Shown in pieces: positions 36,994 to 46,758 of a stretch of DNA of 64,000 nt. Positions within the stretch are counted from its first letter, which is position 1, and every line of letters starts with the position of its first letter. Source of the DNA: CAVZRC01 sp963777695 (GTDB lineage Bacteria; Planctomycetota; Planctomycetia; Isosphaerales; Isosphaeraceae); contig CAVZRC010000005.1 in NCBI GenBank assembly GCA_963777695.1, positions 1 through 64,000 on the forward strand. The letters run 5' to 3'. Below the pieces are notes generated by a model that saw only the letters and a program-made list of their open reading frames with translations, was not told where the DNA came from and did not search any database. The position numbers and the translations under genes were made by a program.

Positions 36994-38341
36994 ATGCCCC
37001 GCATGTATCTGCATCCATCAATCATCCTGGCGATCGGACTCGCCCTCATGTCGCTCGCGGTCGGCTGCGAGCGTCCCACGGAAGGCAAGGCCGGTCCCGC
37101 GGCCCGAGCCGCGAGATCGGTCGAGGTCGTCCATCCCGAGAGGCAGACCATCCGCCGCGTCGTGGGCGAGCCGGGCGAGCTCGAGGCGTTCGAGACCACG
37201 GCGATCCACGCCAAGATCGCCGGCTATGTCAAGAACTGGACGGTCAACATCGGTGCGACGGTCAAGAAGGGCCAGGTCCTCGCGGAACTCTCGGTCCCCG
37301 AGCTGGACGCCGAGCTGAGGCAGAAGCAGGCGGCGGTCGAGCAGGCGATCGCCAAGCACAAGCAGGCCGGGCGGCGGTCCGAGTGGCCGAGGCCAACGTC
37401 GTCGGGTGCCGAGGCGAAGCTGGCCGAGGTCCGTGCCGGCACGAGGCGGGTCGAGGCCGACCTCGCCCGATGGCGATCCGAGTACCGCCGCGTCGAGGAG
37501 CTGCATGCGGCGCGGGCACAGACCGGCAGCCTGCTCGACGAGACCCGGAGCAAGCTGCGTGCCTCGGAGGCCGCCTGCGAGGAGAGCGAGGCCCAGATCA
37601 AGACGGCGGACGTGGCCCTGACCCAGAGCCGGGCCGCGACTCGATGCGGCCCGTGCCGACGTCGTCGCCGCGACCTCGGCCATCGACGTCGCCAGGGCGG
37701 AGGCCCGGACCGTCGAGGCTCACCTCGCCTACACCCGGATCGAGGCCCCCTTCGACGGCATCGTCACCCAGCGGAACGTCAACACCGGCGACCTGACGCA
37801 GCCCGGCGCCGACAAGCCCCCGCTCTTCGTCGTCGCCCGGTCCGACATCATGACGATCCGGGTCAACGTCCCCGAGGCGTTCGCCGCGGAGGTCAATCCC
37901 GGCGACCGCGCCTCGGTGAGACTCCAGGAGATGAAGGGCCGGGTCGTCGAGGCGAAGGTCACTCGGACCGCCTGGTCGCTCGATCCCAGGACGCGGACGA
38001 TCCGCGTCGAGATCGATATCCCCAATCCGGGCGCGAAACTCCTCCCCGGCCTCTATGCCTACGCCACCGTCATCGCCGAGGAGCACCCCGAGGTCCTGAC
38101 GCTGCCCGTGACCGCGGTCGTGGGCGAACCGGGTAAGGAATACTGCGTCGCCATCGTCGCCGGCAAGGCGGCGCGACGTCCGATCCGGGTCGGGCTCAGC
38201 GACGGCACCCGGACCGAGGTCGTCTCCGGCCTCGATGCCGGCGAGGCCCTGGTCAAGGCCAACGCCGCCTCGCTCACGGACGGTCAGCCCGTGGAAGTCG
38301 TCGGTCCGGCGAATCCTCCGGCATCGGTCGCGAAGCCTTGA
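36994..38341 (+). CDS. RND efflux periplasmic adaptor (HlyD/MFP family) lipoprotein, frameshifted
   Basis: From the ATG at 36994 with AAGGAA upstream, a lipoprotein signal (LALMSLAVGCERP, lipobox V-G-C). The lipoyl half (AIHAKIAGYVKNWTVNIGAT, VKKGQVLAELSVPELDAEL), a coiled-coil hairpin and the second half THL-like AHLAYTRIEAPFDGIVTQRN, GDLTQPG and VTRTAWSLDPRTRTIRVEID follow. The coiled coil shows a compensated frame excursion at 37,372-37,418 and an uncompensated shift near 37,640. The gene follows the RND pump by 20 bp and links it to an outer-membrane factor, which is not in this window. Confidence 0.85.
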
Positions 38342-38412
38342 GCGTCATCCGGTCCGTATCTTTTATCTGGATTCGATTTCATCACAGCCTCTCGATCAAC
38401 GCTAATCGACCC

Positions 38413-41284
38413 TCATGACCAGTCACCTTCCATCCGCCACCAGTCCGACGTCTGCGACTGTCGCACGTTCTGGCGATAGAACCACGGGACCGGGTTGAAG
38501 GCCGCCAGAGGCGCACCGGCTCCGGACGTGCCCTGCGATCCGGCGAGCGAGTTTGAGGATTCCGTAGAGGCGGGGAAGAAGGGGTTGGCCCCGATCGTCA
38601 GGGCAATGCCGCCGGAGCCGCCCGCCATGTCGGCCGATAATGCCGCGGGGGCCATCGCATGGGTGTTCGAGCCGGACGATGGGACGAAGGCGACGTTGAC
38701 CCAGAAATTCATCCCCGAGCCGCTCACGGTGGGGAAGGCGCCGATGCGGGTCTGATAGACGCCGTCGCCCCCGGAGGCCCCGTTGGCCAGGGCCGTCAAC
38801 GGACCGTTGGTGACCCCGCTCCGCGAGAAGAAACCCGTGGTGATGCCGAAGGGGCCGCCGCCGCTCGAAAACGAGACGATGTAGACCGTGCTGGCCTTGA
38901 TCGATACCGGGTTCGAGAAGCTCACTTGCTGCCAGCCCGAAGTCGTCTCGCCGGTGAACGTCGCCGTGGCCAGCGAGGCTCCCGTCGAGGACCAGAGGTG
39001 GCCGACGTGGGTGTATCCGCCCATCCCGGTTTCCTTGTAGAAGCGGACGCCCGTCACCGTGCCGGCCACACTCGCCGTGAATTTCACCCCGAGCTCATAG
39101 TTCCCCGAACTCGAAGAGTTCTCCGAGGGTACGTAGGAGTTGCTCCAGAGCGTATCGGCTGGCGCCGTCGTTGACAGGCTGGTGGTCGTGGCGCTGGCCG
39201 TGTTGCTATCGGAGGAGTCGAGGTTGCCAGCCGTGGCGTAGACCCGATAGTAGTAGGTCGTACCGGCGGTCAGGCCCGTATCCTGGTAACTGGTGGTGCC
39301 GGCCGACGTGCTGCCGATCGTCGACCAGCCGGAGCTGCCGTTTGGGCTGAGCTGGATCTGGTAGCCGGTGGCCCCCGCCGAGCCGGTCCAACCGAGGTTG
39401 ATCTGCGTCGTGGAGGCCGCCGTCGCCGTCAAATTGGTCGGCGCCGGCAGGGTGACGGTGATCCCCGAATCCGCGGTCGTGATGGTCGACGTGCTGTTCT
39501 TCACCGTCAGCGACTGGGTGCCCGCGGTCTCGAAGGTGACCGCGAATTGATGCCCTCCCTGATCGGTGTTCTTGAAGGTGTAGCTACCCGGCAGGATGGC
39601 CTGCGGATCGCTGCTGGTGAACTGGATCGTGCCGGTGTAGCCGGTCGCCACGTTGCCATAGGCATCCTTGGCGGTGATCGTGCCGGTCTCCGACACGCCC
39701 GCCGTCGCGGTCGAGGAGAGGCCCGAGATGACGAGCTGGCTCGCGGACGCCGGGCTCACGACGATCCCGGAGAGCGTACCGGTGACGACCGGCGTCGTCG
39801 TGTCGGTCGCAGTGATCGACTGGGTCCCGGCGGTCTTCAAGGTGACCGTGAAGGTGTGCGATCCCTCATCACCGGTCGTGAAGGTGTAGTTCAACGGCAG
39901 CCCGGCCTGGGCGTCGGTGCTGGAGAGATGGATCGTGCCCAGATAGCCGGTGTCCGTCGACCCGCCGGCCTGCCGCGCCGTGACCGTGAGGCTGAACGAT
40001 GTCCCCGCCATCTCGGTGGTCGAGGCGGCGAGGACCAGGGTGTCGTAGGTCGTCGCCGACGTCCCGTCGAGCGAGGCGACCACCTCATTGGCCATCGGGG
40101 TGCCGAGTCCGGTGACATAGTCGTAGCCCAGGCCGGCCGAGTAGTGCGGGGAGCCGGTGCTGGTGCCGCTCGTGATGTCGTGGAAGTCCGCCGGATCCTT
40201 GTAGAGGGTCGTCATGACCTCTTGCGGGCTGGCGCTGTCGATCGCCGGCTGACTGGTGAGGGCGCGGCCCTGATCGGCGATCGCCAGCAGCGCCGACCAC
40301 TGCGGAGCCCCGGCGCTGGTGCCGCCGACTTCGATCCAATCGTAGGTCGTCCCCTCGTACTTGTTCGAGTCGTAGACGGCGTACCCGGTCGATGGGGACG
40401 CATCATAGGCGACATCCGGGTTGCGCGCTTCGTGGACGTCTGCGTGACGACACCGGTCTGGTACGATGGTTGTGATTCATCGGCGCTGGGACCGCCGCCG
40501 CTGCCGCTCCAGCCGACCTCGCTCGACCAGTTATTGTTCGCGTCGAGGGTCAGGGCGGTCCCGCCGACGGCCAGGATGTTCGGCGAGGACGCCGGCCACG
40601 AGATCGGGCGCCGTCGTCGCCCGAGGACGCCACGAACGCGACCCCGGCCTTGCTGAAGTCGGCGTCGTCGGCCGTCTCGCCGGAGAACTCGCCGCCGCCC
40701 CAGCTCATCGACACCACGTTCGCATGGGCCGCCGCGTAGCCGACTGCGGCGACGAGGTCGGAATTGCCGGCCGAACTGGCCTCGACAAGCAGGATGTTCG
40801 CGCCGGGTGCCATGGCGTGGGCCCACTCGACGTCGAGCGATTCCTCGAGTTCCCAGCCGCCCGTGGAATCCGTGCCCGGGAGACTCGCGGTGCCGGTCTC
40901 GCTCACGCGGGTGACCGTCGTGCTGGGCAGGCCCATCGCCGTATCGAACTTATTTAGATCGGACTGGACATTCGGGTCGTTGTAGGCATCGACGATGCCG
41001 ATCGTCTCGCCGGCCCCGGTGCCCGCGACCCCGCCGAAGCTGATCTGATTGAACTGATAGGCTTGCTGGATCTGCGCGGGCGTGAATGCCCCGGCCGGAG
41101 GGCTCGAGCTCGCGACCATCGGGCCGATCGCGTACATCGGTTGCGCGACCATCGGCGCGGTGCTGAGGAGCTCGCGTGATTCGAGGCGGTTGACCTCGGG
41201 CCTCAAGGAACGAACCTTGGCGCATCGAGCTCGGATCGAACGACGCAAGAAGACAGATCGCATGGCAGTCATTCCGGCACCCAT
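38413..41284 (-). CDS. Secreted sedolisin (peptidase S53)-like protein with bacterial Ig/FN3 and DUF4082 domains (two frameshifts)
   Basis: The N-terminus (MTAMRSVFLRRSIRARCAKV) leads to the planctomycete motif RPEVNRLESRELLS. The protease domain has GETIGIVDAYNDPN, LEESLDVEWAHAMAPGANIL (catalytic Glu/Asp pair E-x-x-D), MSWGGGEFSGE and the nucleophile motif GGTSAGAPQW, which identifies family S53. It continues through YDYVTGLGTPMANEVV into two filamin/Ig-like repeats (TGYLGTIHLSSTDAQA, TGYTGTIQFTSSDPQA), an FN3 domain (NLTATAASTTQINLGWTGSA) and a DUF4082 domain (TGVRFYKETGMGGYTHVGHL). Frame changes are near 40,600 and 40,430. Sedolisins are acid-active secreted endopeptidases. The gene is convergent with the efflux adaptor. 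Confidence 0.8.
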
Positions 41285-41532
41285 CGACGATCACGGCCGT
41301 GGGGCCGCGCACTCGCGTGCGAGGGCCATCGGTCGCGATCTCGCTCCGTCTGGTGGTGTTGAGCGAGGAGTCTTGATATTGATGACTCGTTACGGACGGA
41401 TGCCCGTCCAGGTCCTATCGCAATTCTAGGTCACTTTCCGCGCAGGTTGTCGTCCGCCTCCCGTCAACTCCAGGAGACTGTATAAGATAGAAGGCATGGG
41501 AAGCGTTGAGGACGTATGTTGAGGAGGCGATC

Positions 41533-42534
41533 ATGCAGCAGCGGCGGATGGGGCGGACGGGCCTGAATGTGTCGGAGGTCTGCCTGGGGACGATGACGTT
41601 CGGCGGCCAGTGCGACGAGTTGACGTCGTTCGGGATCATGGATGCCGCGATCGAGCGCGGGGTGACATTCTTCGACACGGCGGACGTCTATCCGATCCCG
41701 CCGGACATCGCGACCGCCGGTCGGACCGAGGAGGTGATCGGCCGATGGCTGGTCGGGGCGTCGGGGCGTCGCGAGCCGATGGTCCTGGCGACCAAGTGCC
41801 GGGCCAGGGTCGGGCCGGGCGCCAACGACCAGGGTCTGTCGCGCCGGCACATCCTCGCGTCCTGCGACGCGAGCCTCCGCCGGCTGCGGACCGATTACAT
41901 CGATCTCTATCAATCCCACTCGTACGATCCGGAGACGCCGATCGACGAGACCCTGCGCGCCTTCGACGACCTGGTCCGATCGGGCAAGGCCCGTTATATC
42001 GGCTGCTCGAACCATGCGGCCTGGCAGCTCGCGATGGCGATGGGGACGAGCGATCGTCATGGATGGTCGCGGTACGACTGCGTCCAGCCCCGGTACAATG
42101 CGCTGCATCGCGACATCGAGGCCGAATTGCTGCCGCTCTGCCGCGACCAGGGTGTCGGGGTGATCGCGTACAACCCGCTGGCCGGCGGCTTCCTGACGGG
42201 CAAGCATTCGGCCGAGGCACCTCCCGCGCCCGGGACGCGCTTCACCATGGGCGCCTCGGGCGAGCTCTATCGCGAGCGCTACTGGCACGCGGCGCAGTTC
42301 CAGGCCGTGTCGGCGTTGAAGGAGTTCTGCCGGGGTCGCGGCTGGGACCTGGCCACGGCGAGCGTGGCCTGGGTGCTCCAGCAGCCGGGGATCACCTCGG
42401 CGATCGTCGGCGCCAGCCGGCCCGAGCAGCTCGACGCCACCCTCGCCGCTCCCGGGCTGGCCTTCGACGACGAGGCCCGTGCGGCCTTCGATGCCGCCTG
42501 GTGGACCCTCCCCCGCAAGCCGGCGGGGCGCTGA
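41533..42534 (+). CDS. Aldo/keto reductase
   Basis: A 333-aa protein from the ATG at 41533, preceded by GAGGAGG. It has the AKR barrel signatures RRMGRTGLNVSEVCLGTMTF, GVTFFDTADVY (catalytic Asp/Tyr), LATKCRARVG (Lys), DYIDLYQSHSYDP (His) and the NADPH-binding end ITSAIVGASRPEQL. It reduces aldehydes or ketones with NADPH. The catalytic tetrad Asp-Tyr-Lys-His is complete. It stands alone and is divergent from the sedolisin gene. Confidence 0.92.
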   Translation: MQQRRMGRTGLNVSEVCLGTMTFGGQCDELTSFGIMDAAIERGVTFFDTADVYPIPPDIATAGRTEEVIGRWLVGASGRREPMVLATKCRARVGPGANDQGLSRRHILASCDASLRRLRTDYIDLYQSHSYDPETPIDETLRAFDDLVRSGKARYIGCSNHAAWQLAMAMGTSDRHGWSRYDCVQPRYNALHRDIEAELLPLCRDQGVGVIAYNPLAGGFLTGKHSAEAPPAPGTRFTMGASGELYRERYWHAAQFQAVSALKEFCRGRGWDLATASVAWVLQQPGITSAIVGASRPEQLDATLAAPGLAFDDEARAAFDAAWWTLPRKPAGR

Positions 42535-42648
42535 AGCTCGCTCCCGGCGCGGCTTGTCGGGTCACTCAGACGAATGCGATAATCGAGTCTCGACCGAAGA
42601 GTTGATGAGTCGGGTGGGAATGGACCGATCAGCGAATCTGGAGGCAAC

Positions 42649-42979
42649 ATGGAAACCGAACACTTCACCGTCGATGACGGGGCATTGTTGGGGTTCTTCG
42701 GACTCAAGCCCGCGGATCGAGAGGCCCTGGATGCCGCAATCGGCCGCCTTGCCAATCGCCCGGAGAAGGACTGGCCGGCCGAGGGTGCGATCCGCCTCAC
42801 GCTGCCCAAGCCAACCTTCATGCTGAAGCTCGGCCCGAGCCTGCGCATTCGTTCAACCGACTCCAAGTGGGAAACCGTTCGTGATGGATTTCGTCAAGCA
42901 GGAGACGCTGGACTGGCTCAGGTCGCTCGAATCCGCCCAAAAACAGCCGCCGCCCCTTGAGGTGGCTTCCCCGTCCTGA
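42649..42979 (+). CDS. Small protein of unknown function (probable frameshift near the end)
   Basis: Starts METEHFTVDDGALLGFFGLK and continues with ALDAAIGRLANRPEKDW and KPTFMLKLGPSLRIRSTDSK. The uninterrupted frame ends at 42960, but a shift near 42,880 gives a more protein-like end, MDFVKQETLDWLRSLESAQK, with a stop at 42979. The order of a helical start and a strand pair (FMLKLGPSLRIR) recalls RelE/ParE folds weakly; I would not assign it. It lies 42 bp before the Shedu-type gene on the same strand and could be co-transcribed. Confidence 0.45.
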
Positions 42980-43021
42980 TGAGCGATCCGCGAGAAGTCC
43001 GTCGAGCCGAGGCGATCACGG

Positions 43022-43660
43022 ATGAAAACCTTCGACACGCTTGTTTTCGACCCATTGCGCTGCCGTCAGGAGGTGGCCGAACTTCGCCAGTGGCTCGCCG
43101 CGCACCCCGTTCTTGATGAGAGGCGGCAGATCCTGCCCTTCTTTCGCGCCCGTCGCCATCTTTCGGCATTTGTGGCGTCCTATAACGTAGATCTCGGTAA
43201 CTATCATCGGATCGCCTTCGAGTACCCGCTTTTCGGTGATTTCACCTGCGACCTTGTGGTCGGCGATTCGGCCCAGCGTGCTTACTGTTTGATCGAATTC
43301 GAGGATGCCGGGCCAACGAGCTTGTTCATCCAGCGGGGAAAGCGGGCGACTCGGGACTGGTCGCCCCGCTTCGAACACGGCTATAGCCAGATCATCGACT
43401 GGTTCTATAAGCTCGACGACATGAGGAGGTCGAACGATCTCATGGCGCGGTTCGGAGCTCGTTCCATCACTTGTTCGGGAGTGCTCATCATCGGCCGGGA
43501 TCAATATCTGAAGGCTGAGGAGAGCGACCGGCTCGAGTGGCGTAAGGCTAACGTCGTTGTCGGCTCGCAACGGATCGCGTGCGTGACTTTCGACGGACTT
43601 GTCGAGAAACTCGAGGCTCGGTTGGCGGCTTTCCTGGACGCCGACAAGTTGGGAGGTTGA
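43022..43660 (+). CDS. Shedu-type (DUF4263) anti-phage nuclease-like protein
   Basis: A 212-aa protein with the DUF4263 core: EYPLFGDFTCDLVVGD (Asp77), YCLIEFEDA (E92-x-E94), then WSPRFEHGYSQIIDWFYKLD (Gln123, Trp127) and SGVLIIGR. This is the PD-(D/E)xK nuclease pattern of the Shedu defence protein SduA, with E-x-E instead of E-x-K in the third position, a variant common in one clade of the family. The N-terminal sensor domain found in longer Shedu proteins is reduced to about 50 residues (EVAELRQWLAAHPVLDERRQ). Shedu proteins cut DNA ends during phage infection. The ATG at 43022 is not preceded by a strong ribosome site. Confidence 0.75.
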   Translation: MKTFDTLVFDPLRCRQEVAELRQWLAAHPVLDERRQILPFFRARRHLSAFVASYNVDLGNYHRIAFEYPLFGDFTCDLVVGDSAQRAYCLIEFEDAGPTSLFIQRGKRATRDWSPRFEHGYSQIIDWFYKLDDMRRSNDLMARFGARSITCSGVLIIGRDQYLKAEESDRLEWRKANVVVGSQRIACVTFDGLVEKLEARLAAFLDADKLGG

Positions 43661-43753
43661 ACAGGCGGTTTGCAGGTCGATCGCCGACGAAGCCTTGTCC
43701 GACGTCCGCGACCGTGGCCGGGGAGGCGATCGACTCGCTCCGCGCCTCGGCTC

Positions 43754-45006
43754 TCAGGCCGATGGCCCCGTCGACGTCTCGGCCTCGTCGGTGTCGCCGG
43801 CTCGCGTGGCTCGGATCTCCCGCGTCAGGAACAGCCCGAGGACCAGGAACAGGATGCCCACGGACGCGGCCGGCAGGCCGATGGTGCGCGGATTGGTCGC
43901 GGCGACCTTCGGGACCTGCGCCTGGTCGTGTTGCGTGACGCGGTACACAGACTGTTTGCTCTGGAATCGCAATTCCTCGAGCTTCTGGCTGATGATGTCC
44001 TCCTTTTTCAGCAAGAACTCCAGTTCCTGGGTCGCCAGCGTCGCGTCGAAAGTGTCGAGGTCCTGGGGCTTGCTCTGGACCTCCAGGCGAGCGATATATT
44101 GCGCGTAGCCGATCCGCCTTCGCTTCGCGTCTTCGACGGCAGCCTGCCGCTCAGGGAGTCGATCCATTAAGTTCGGTTGCTTGGCGAGCTCCATCTCAAG
44201 ACGCGCCCGGGCATCGATCAGATCGAGGTCGGCCTGGAGCAACCGATCCGTCACCTTCGTAAGTTGCTCTTCCGTGACCGCGGCGAGCGACGGCTGAATC
44301 TCCTCGTCGTCTTGCTTCACGGTATTCGACTTCACCAAGGGTCGGTTCAACCTGATTATATGACCCCGCTCGAGCAGTTCCCTCAACTCTTTCTTCTTCT
44401 CCGAGATCTTCACTTCCAGCATCTGGAGCTCCTCTTCCAGGCTCTTCTTGAGGGCCCTATTGGCCGTTCGATGATAGTCGCCGTGTTGCTCCAGGTAGGA
44501 ATAGACCACCGCATTGACGATCGCGGCGGCTTCCACCGGCTCCCGAGACCTCAGGGCGACCCGGATCAGAAAGGTGTTCTTCATGATCTCGACCACCATC
44601 TCCTTGCGAAGGACGGCCTTCGGGTCCGTCGATGACGCGATCATCGGGAGACGGGCGATCTGGGCGCCGCCGTGGTGGCCGGTCGCGCCAGGGCCGCGTC
44701 GAGCACCATGTCGCTCGTGAGCAACTTGACCTGGGTCTCCAGGTACGGCTGGCCAATCACCCTGTCCGCGTTGTCGGGGAGACCTGGAGCAAAGAGGTCG
44801 GGCCGGCTCGGCTGAACCTGGAGCAGGCTGAACGCTTCGTATGTCGGCGGGAGGAGCGTGTAGATCAGGTAAGCCGCGGGCGTGGCCAGGACCAGCCACA
44901 ACAGGAGAATGCGCCGCCACTGGCCGGCCAGTCTCCGGGCGATCGACTGCGGACCGACCGGAATCTCTCGGTCTTGCGAAGCGTCGAACCGGTCATCGGG
45001 GTCCAT
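43754..45006 (-). CDS. Wzz-like polysaccharide chain-length/co-polymerase protein (one frameshift)
   Basis: The N-terminal part (MDPDDRFDASQDREIPVGPQ, TM helix RILLLWLVLATPAAYLIYTL, PPTYEAFSLLQVQ, YLETQVKLLTSDMVLDAAL) is the Wzz start. After a shift near 44,670 it continues with STDPKAVLRKEMVVEIMKNT, a long coiled coil (KKSLEEELQMLEVKISEKKK), and a second TM helix ASVGILFLVLGLFLTREIRA at the C-terminus. The two-helix, long periplasmic coiled-coil layout is typical of regulators of O-antigen or exopolysaccharide length. No tyrosine-kinase domain is attached. It lies 40 bp after the M61 peptidase gene on the same strand. Confidence 0.75.
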
Positions 45007-45045
45007 AGGGGATGCCTCCTGAGAAGGTCGATGGATCGGAGGAAG

Positions 45046-46617
45046 TCACGCTCCGGTGGCGGCCCCGATCCAGTTTCGGATATGCTCCTTCTGCGCATCC
45101 ATGATATCCGTGCGGATCTCCAGCTTCCATGCCTTCGCGGGATCGTCGGCCGGTATGAATCGGAGGCCGAACCAGTCGAGGGCCTCCTGGTAATCCAGCT
45201 CTTCGGTCGAGGAGATCGCCTTGCGGAACCACTCCTTGAGATCGGCGCCGGCCACTTCCTCGGCGACGGCGCGGAACTGGTCGGGCGTGAATCCCCGCTC
45301 GCCCGAATAGCGTCGATAGGCGAGCTTCATCACGTCATCGAGGCTCTTCTTGCCGCCGGTCGCGCGTCGGATGCGGGCGTCGAGCACGAACCCGACCACG
45401 GGGCCTTTGACATAATAGCTGAGCTTCGTCGCGGAATCCCGGCCGACGCCCGACGTCCCCGAACCCCAGACATCCCGCGACGCGTCTTCGAGCGACTGCA
45501 CAAGTCGTCCGCGTGCGTTCTGGAGTTGTCCGATGTGCGTCGAGAGCAGGTTCAGGGCGTCTTGCGTCGAGGCGAGCCCGGCGCGGGCGAGGATCAGGTC
45601 GCCGAAATAGGTCGTGAGGCCCTCGGCGATCCAGAGGCTCTTCGTCGACGGCGGGTGCTCGTAGTCGAACGGGCCCAGCTCGACCGGCCTCAGCCGCTTG
45701 ACGTTGAAGGCGTGGAAATACTCGTGGCTGACGAACGACAGCCATCGCACCGAGCCCGGCTCCCGCCCCCCGCGCGGGCTCGAGGTCAGCAGGGTGGAAT
45801 CCTTGTGCTCCAGCCCGCCGCCGCCGGCGCGGAAGACGTTGAGGAATACGTATCTCTGGAACGGCAGGAAGCCCCAGAAGCGATGGGTCTCGCGTACCAT
45901 CTTCTCGAGGTTTCGCGATGCCTTCTCTCCGTCCCACGGGCCGACCTCGCCGGCATCGGCCAGGATGTGCTTGCTCCCGGCGACCTCGAACTCGTGGATC
46001 GACAGGTCTCCGGCGACGATCGGCGAATCGACGAGCGTATCATAGTCCTCGGCGCGATAGTGGTCCGGCAGTCCGTCGGGCGCCGGGGCCATCGCGGTGA
46101 TCGATCGTTTGCATTTCGGGGGCAACTCGAGCCGGACCTCGTGCGGTAAACTGGGTTGCCCGACGAGAGTGACGAAGGTCGCCGCCCCGTTCAGGACGAT
46201 GAGGTCATCGCCCACCCAGTTCGATGTGACCGACTTGCGATCGCACGCGAGGCGATAGGACACGGAGACCGTGGCCCATGGGCCCGCATCGTGGATGAGC
46301 CAACGATTCTTCGTCTGCTCGACGGCGAGCTGGGTACCGTCGGGTCTGGTGACCGAGAGATTGCGGATGTTCTTGGCGTAGTCCTCGACGCGATAGAATC
46401 CCGGCGACCAGACGGCCATCATCAACTCGACCGTCGCGCGTTGCCCCGTCGGGATCGTGGCGAAGACCTCGGCGACGTGCTTGTCGGGCGACGGGAACCG
46501 GATCGTATAGATGATCGGCCTGACCCTGACCGCGACGTCGTCCGGTCCCGCGAATACAGGGATCGCCACGACGACACCAATCAGGCCGACCAGAAATGTC
46601 AACACCCTCTTCACCAT
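45046..46617 (-). CDS. M61-family metallopeptidase (glycyl aminopeptidase type), without PDZ domain
   Basis: A 523-aa exported protein (signal VLTFLVGLIGVVVAIPVFAG). The gluzincin motif is HEYFH (His298, Glu299, His302) in SFVSHEYFHAFNVKRLRP, the third ligand is Glu332 in AEGLTTYF, and the substrate-binding GGGGLEH lies at 265-271. This is the M61 arrangement of an N-terminal beta domain followed by the catalytic domain. The usual C-terminal PDZ domain is missing or unrecognisable after DWFGLRFIPADD. Such enzymes trim N-terminal Gly/Ala residues in the periplasm. Confidence 0.88.
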   Translation of the reverse strand: MVKRVLTFLVGLIGVVVAIPVFAGPDDVAVRVRPIIYTIRFPSPDKHVAEVFATIPTGQRATVELMMAVWSPGFYRVEDYAKNIRNLSVTRPDGTQLAVEQTKNRWLIHDAGPWATVSVSYRLACDRKSVTSNWVGDDLIVLNGAATFVTLVGQPSLPHEVRLELPPKCKRSITAMAPAPDGLPDHYRAEDYDTLVDSPIVAGDLSIHEFEVAGSKHILADAGEVGPWDGEKASRNLEKMVRETHRFWGFLPFQRYVFLNVFRAGGGGLEHKDSTLLTSSPRGGREPGSVRWLSFVSHEYFHAFNVKRLRPVELGPFDYEHPPSTKSLWIAEGLTTYFGDLILARAGLASTQDALNLLSTHIGQLQNARGRLVQSLEDASRDVWGSGTSGVGRDSATKLSYYVKGPVVGFVLDARIRRATGGKKSLDDVMKLAYRRYSGERGFTPDQFRAVAEEVAGADLKEWFRKAISSTEELDYQEALDWFGLRFIPADDPAKAWKLEIRTDIMDAQKEHIRNWIGAATGA

Positions 46618-46758
46618 CGCCTCCTCCGAACCCTGACGGGTTCGGATCGTTCACGTGATGCGCACTCTCGACGGAACGGGCCGTACGACGATGTTGCTAG
46701 CCTCGCAGGATTCGGGCGTTGATGAAAGAGGTGACTTCGCTCGCGGCGGATCGGCGGA

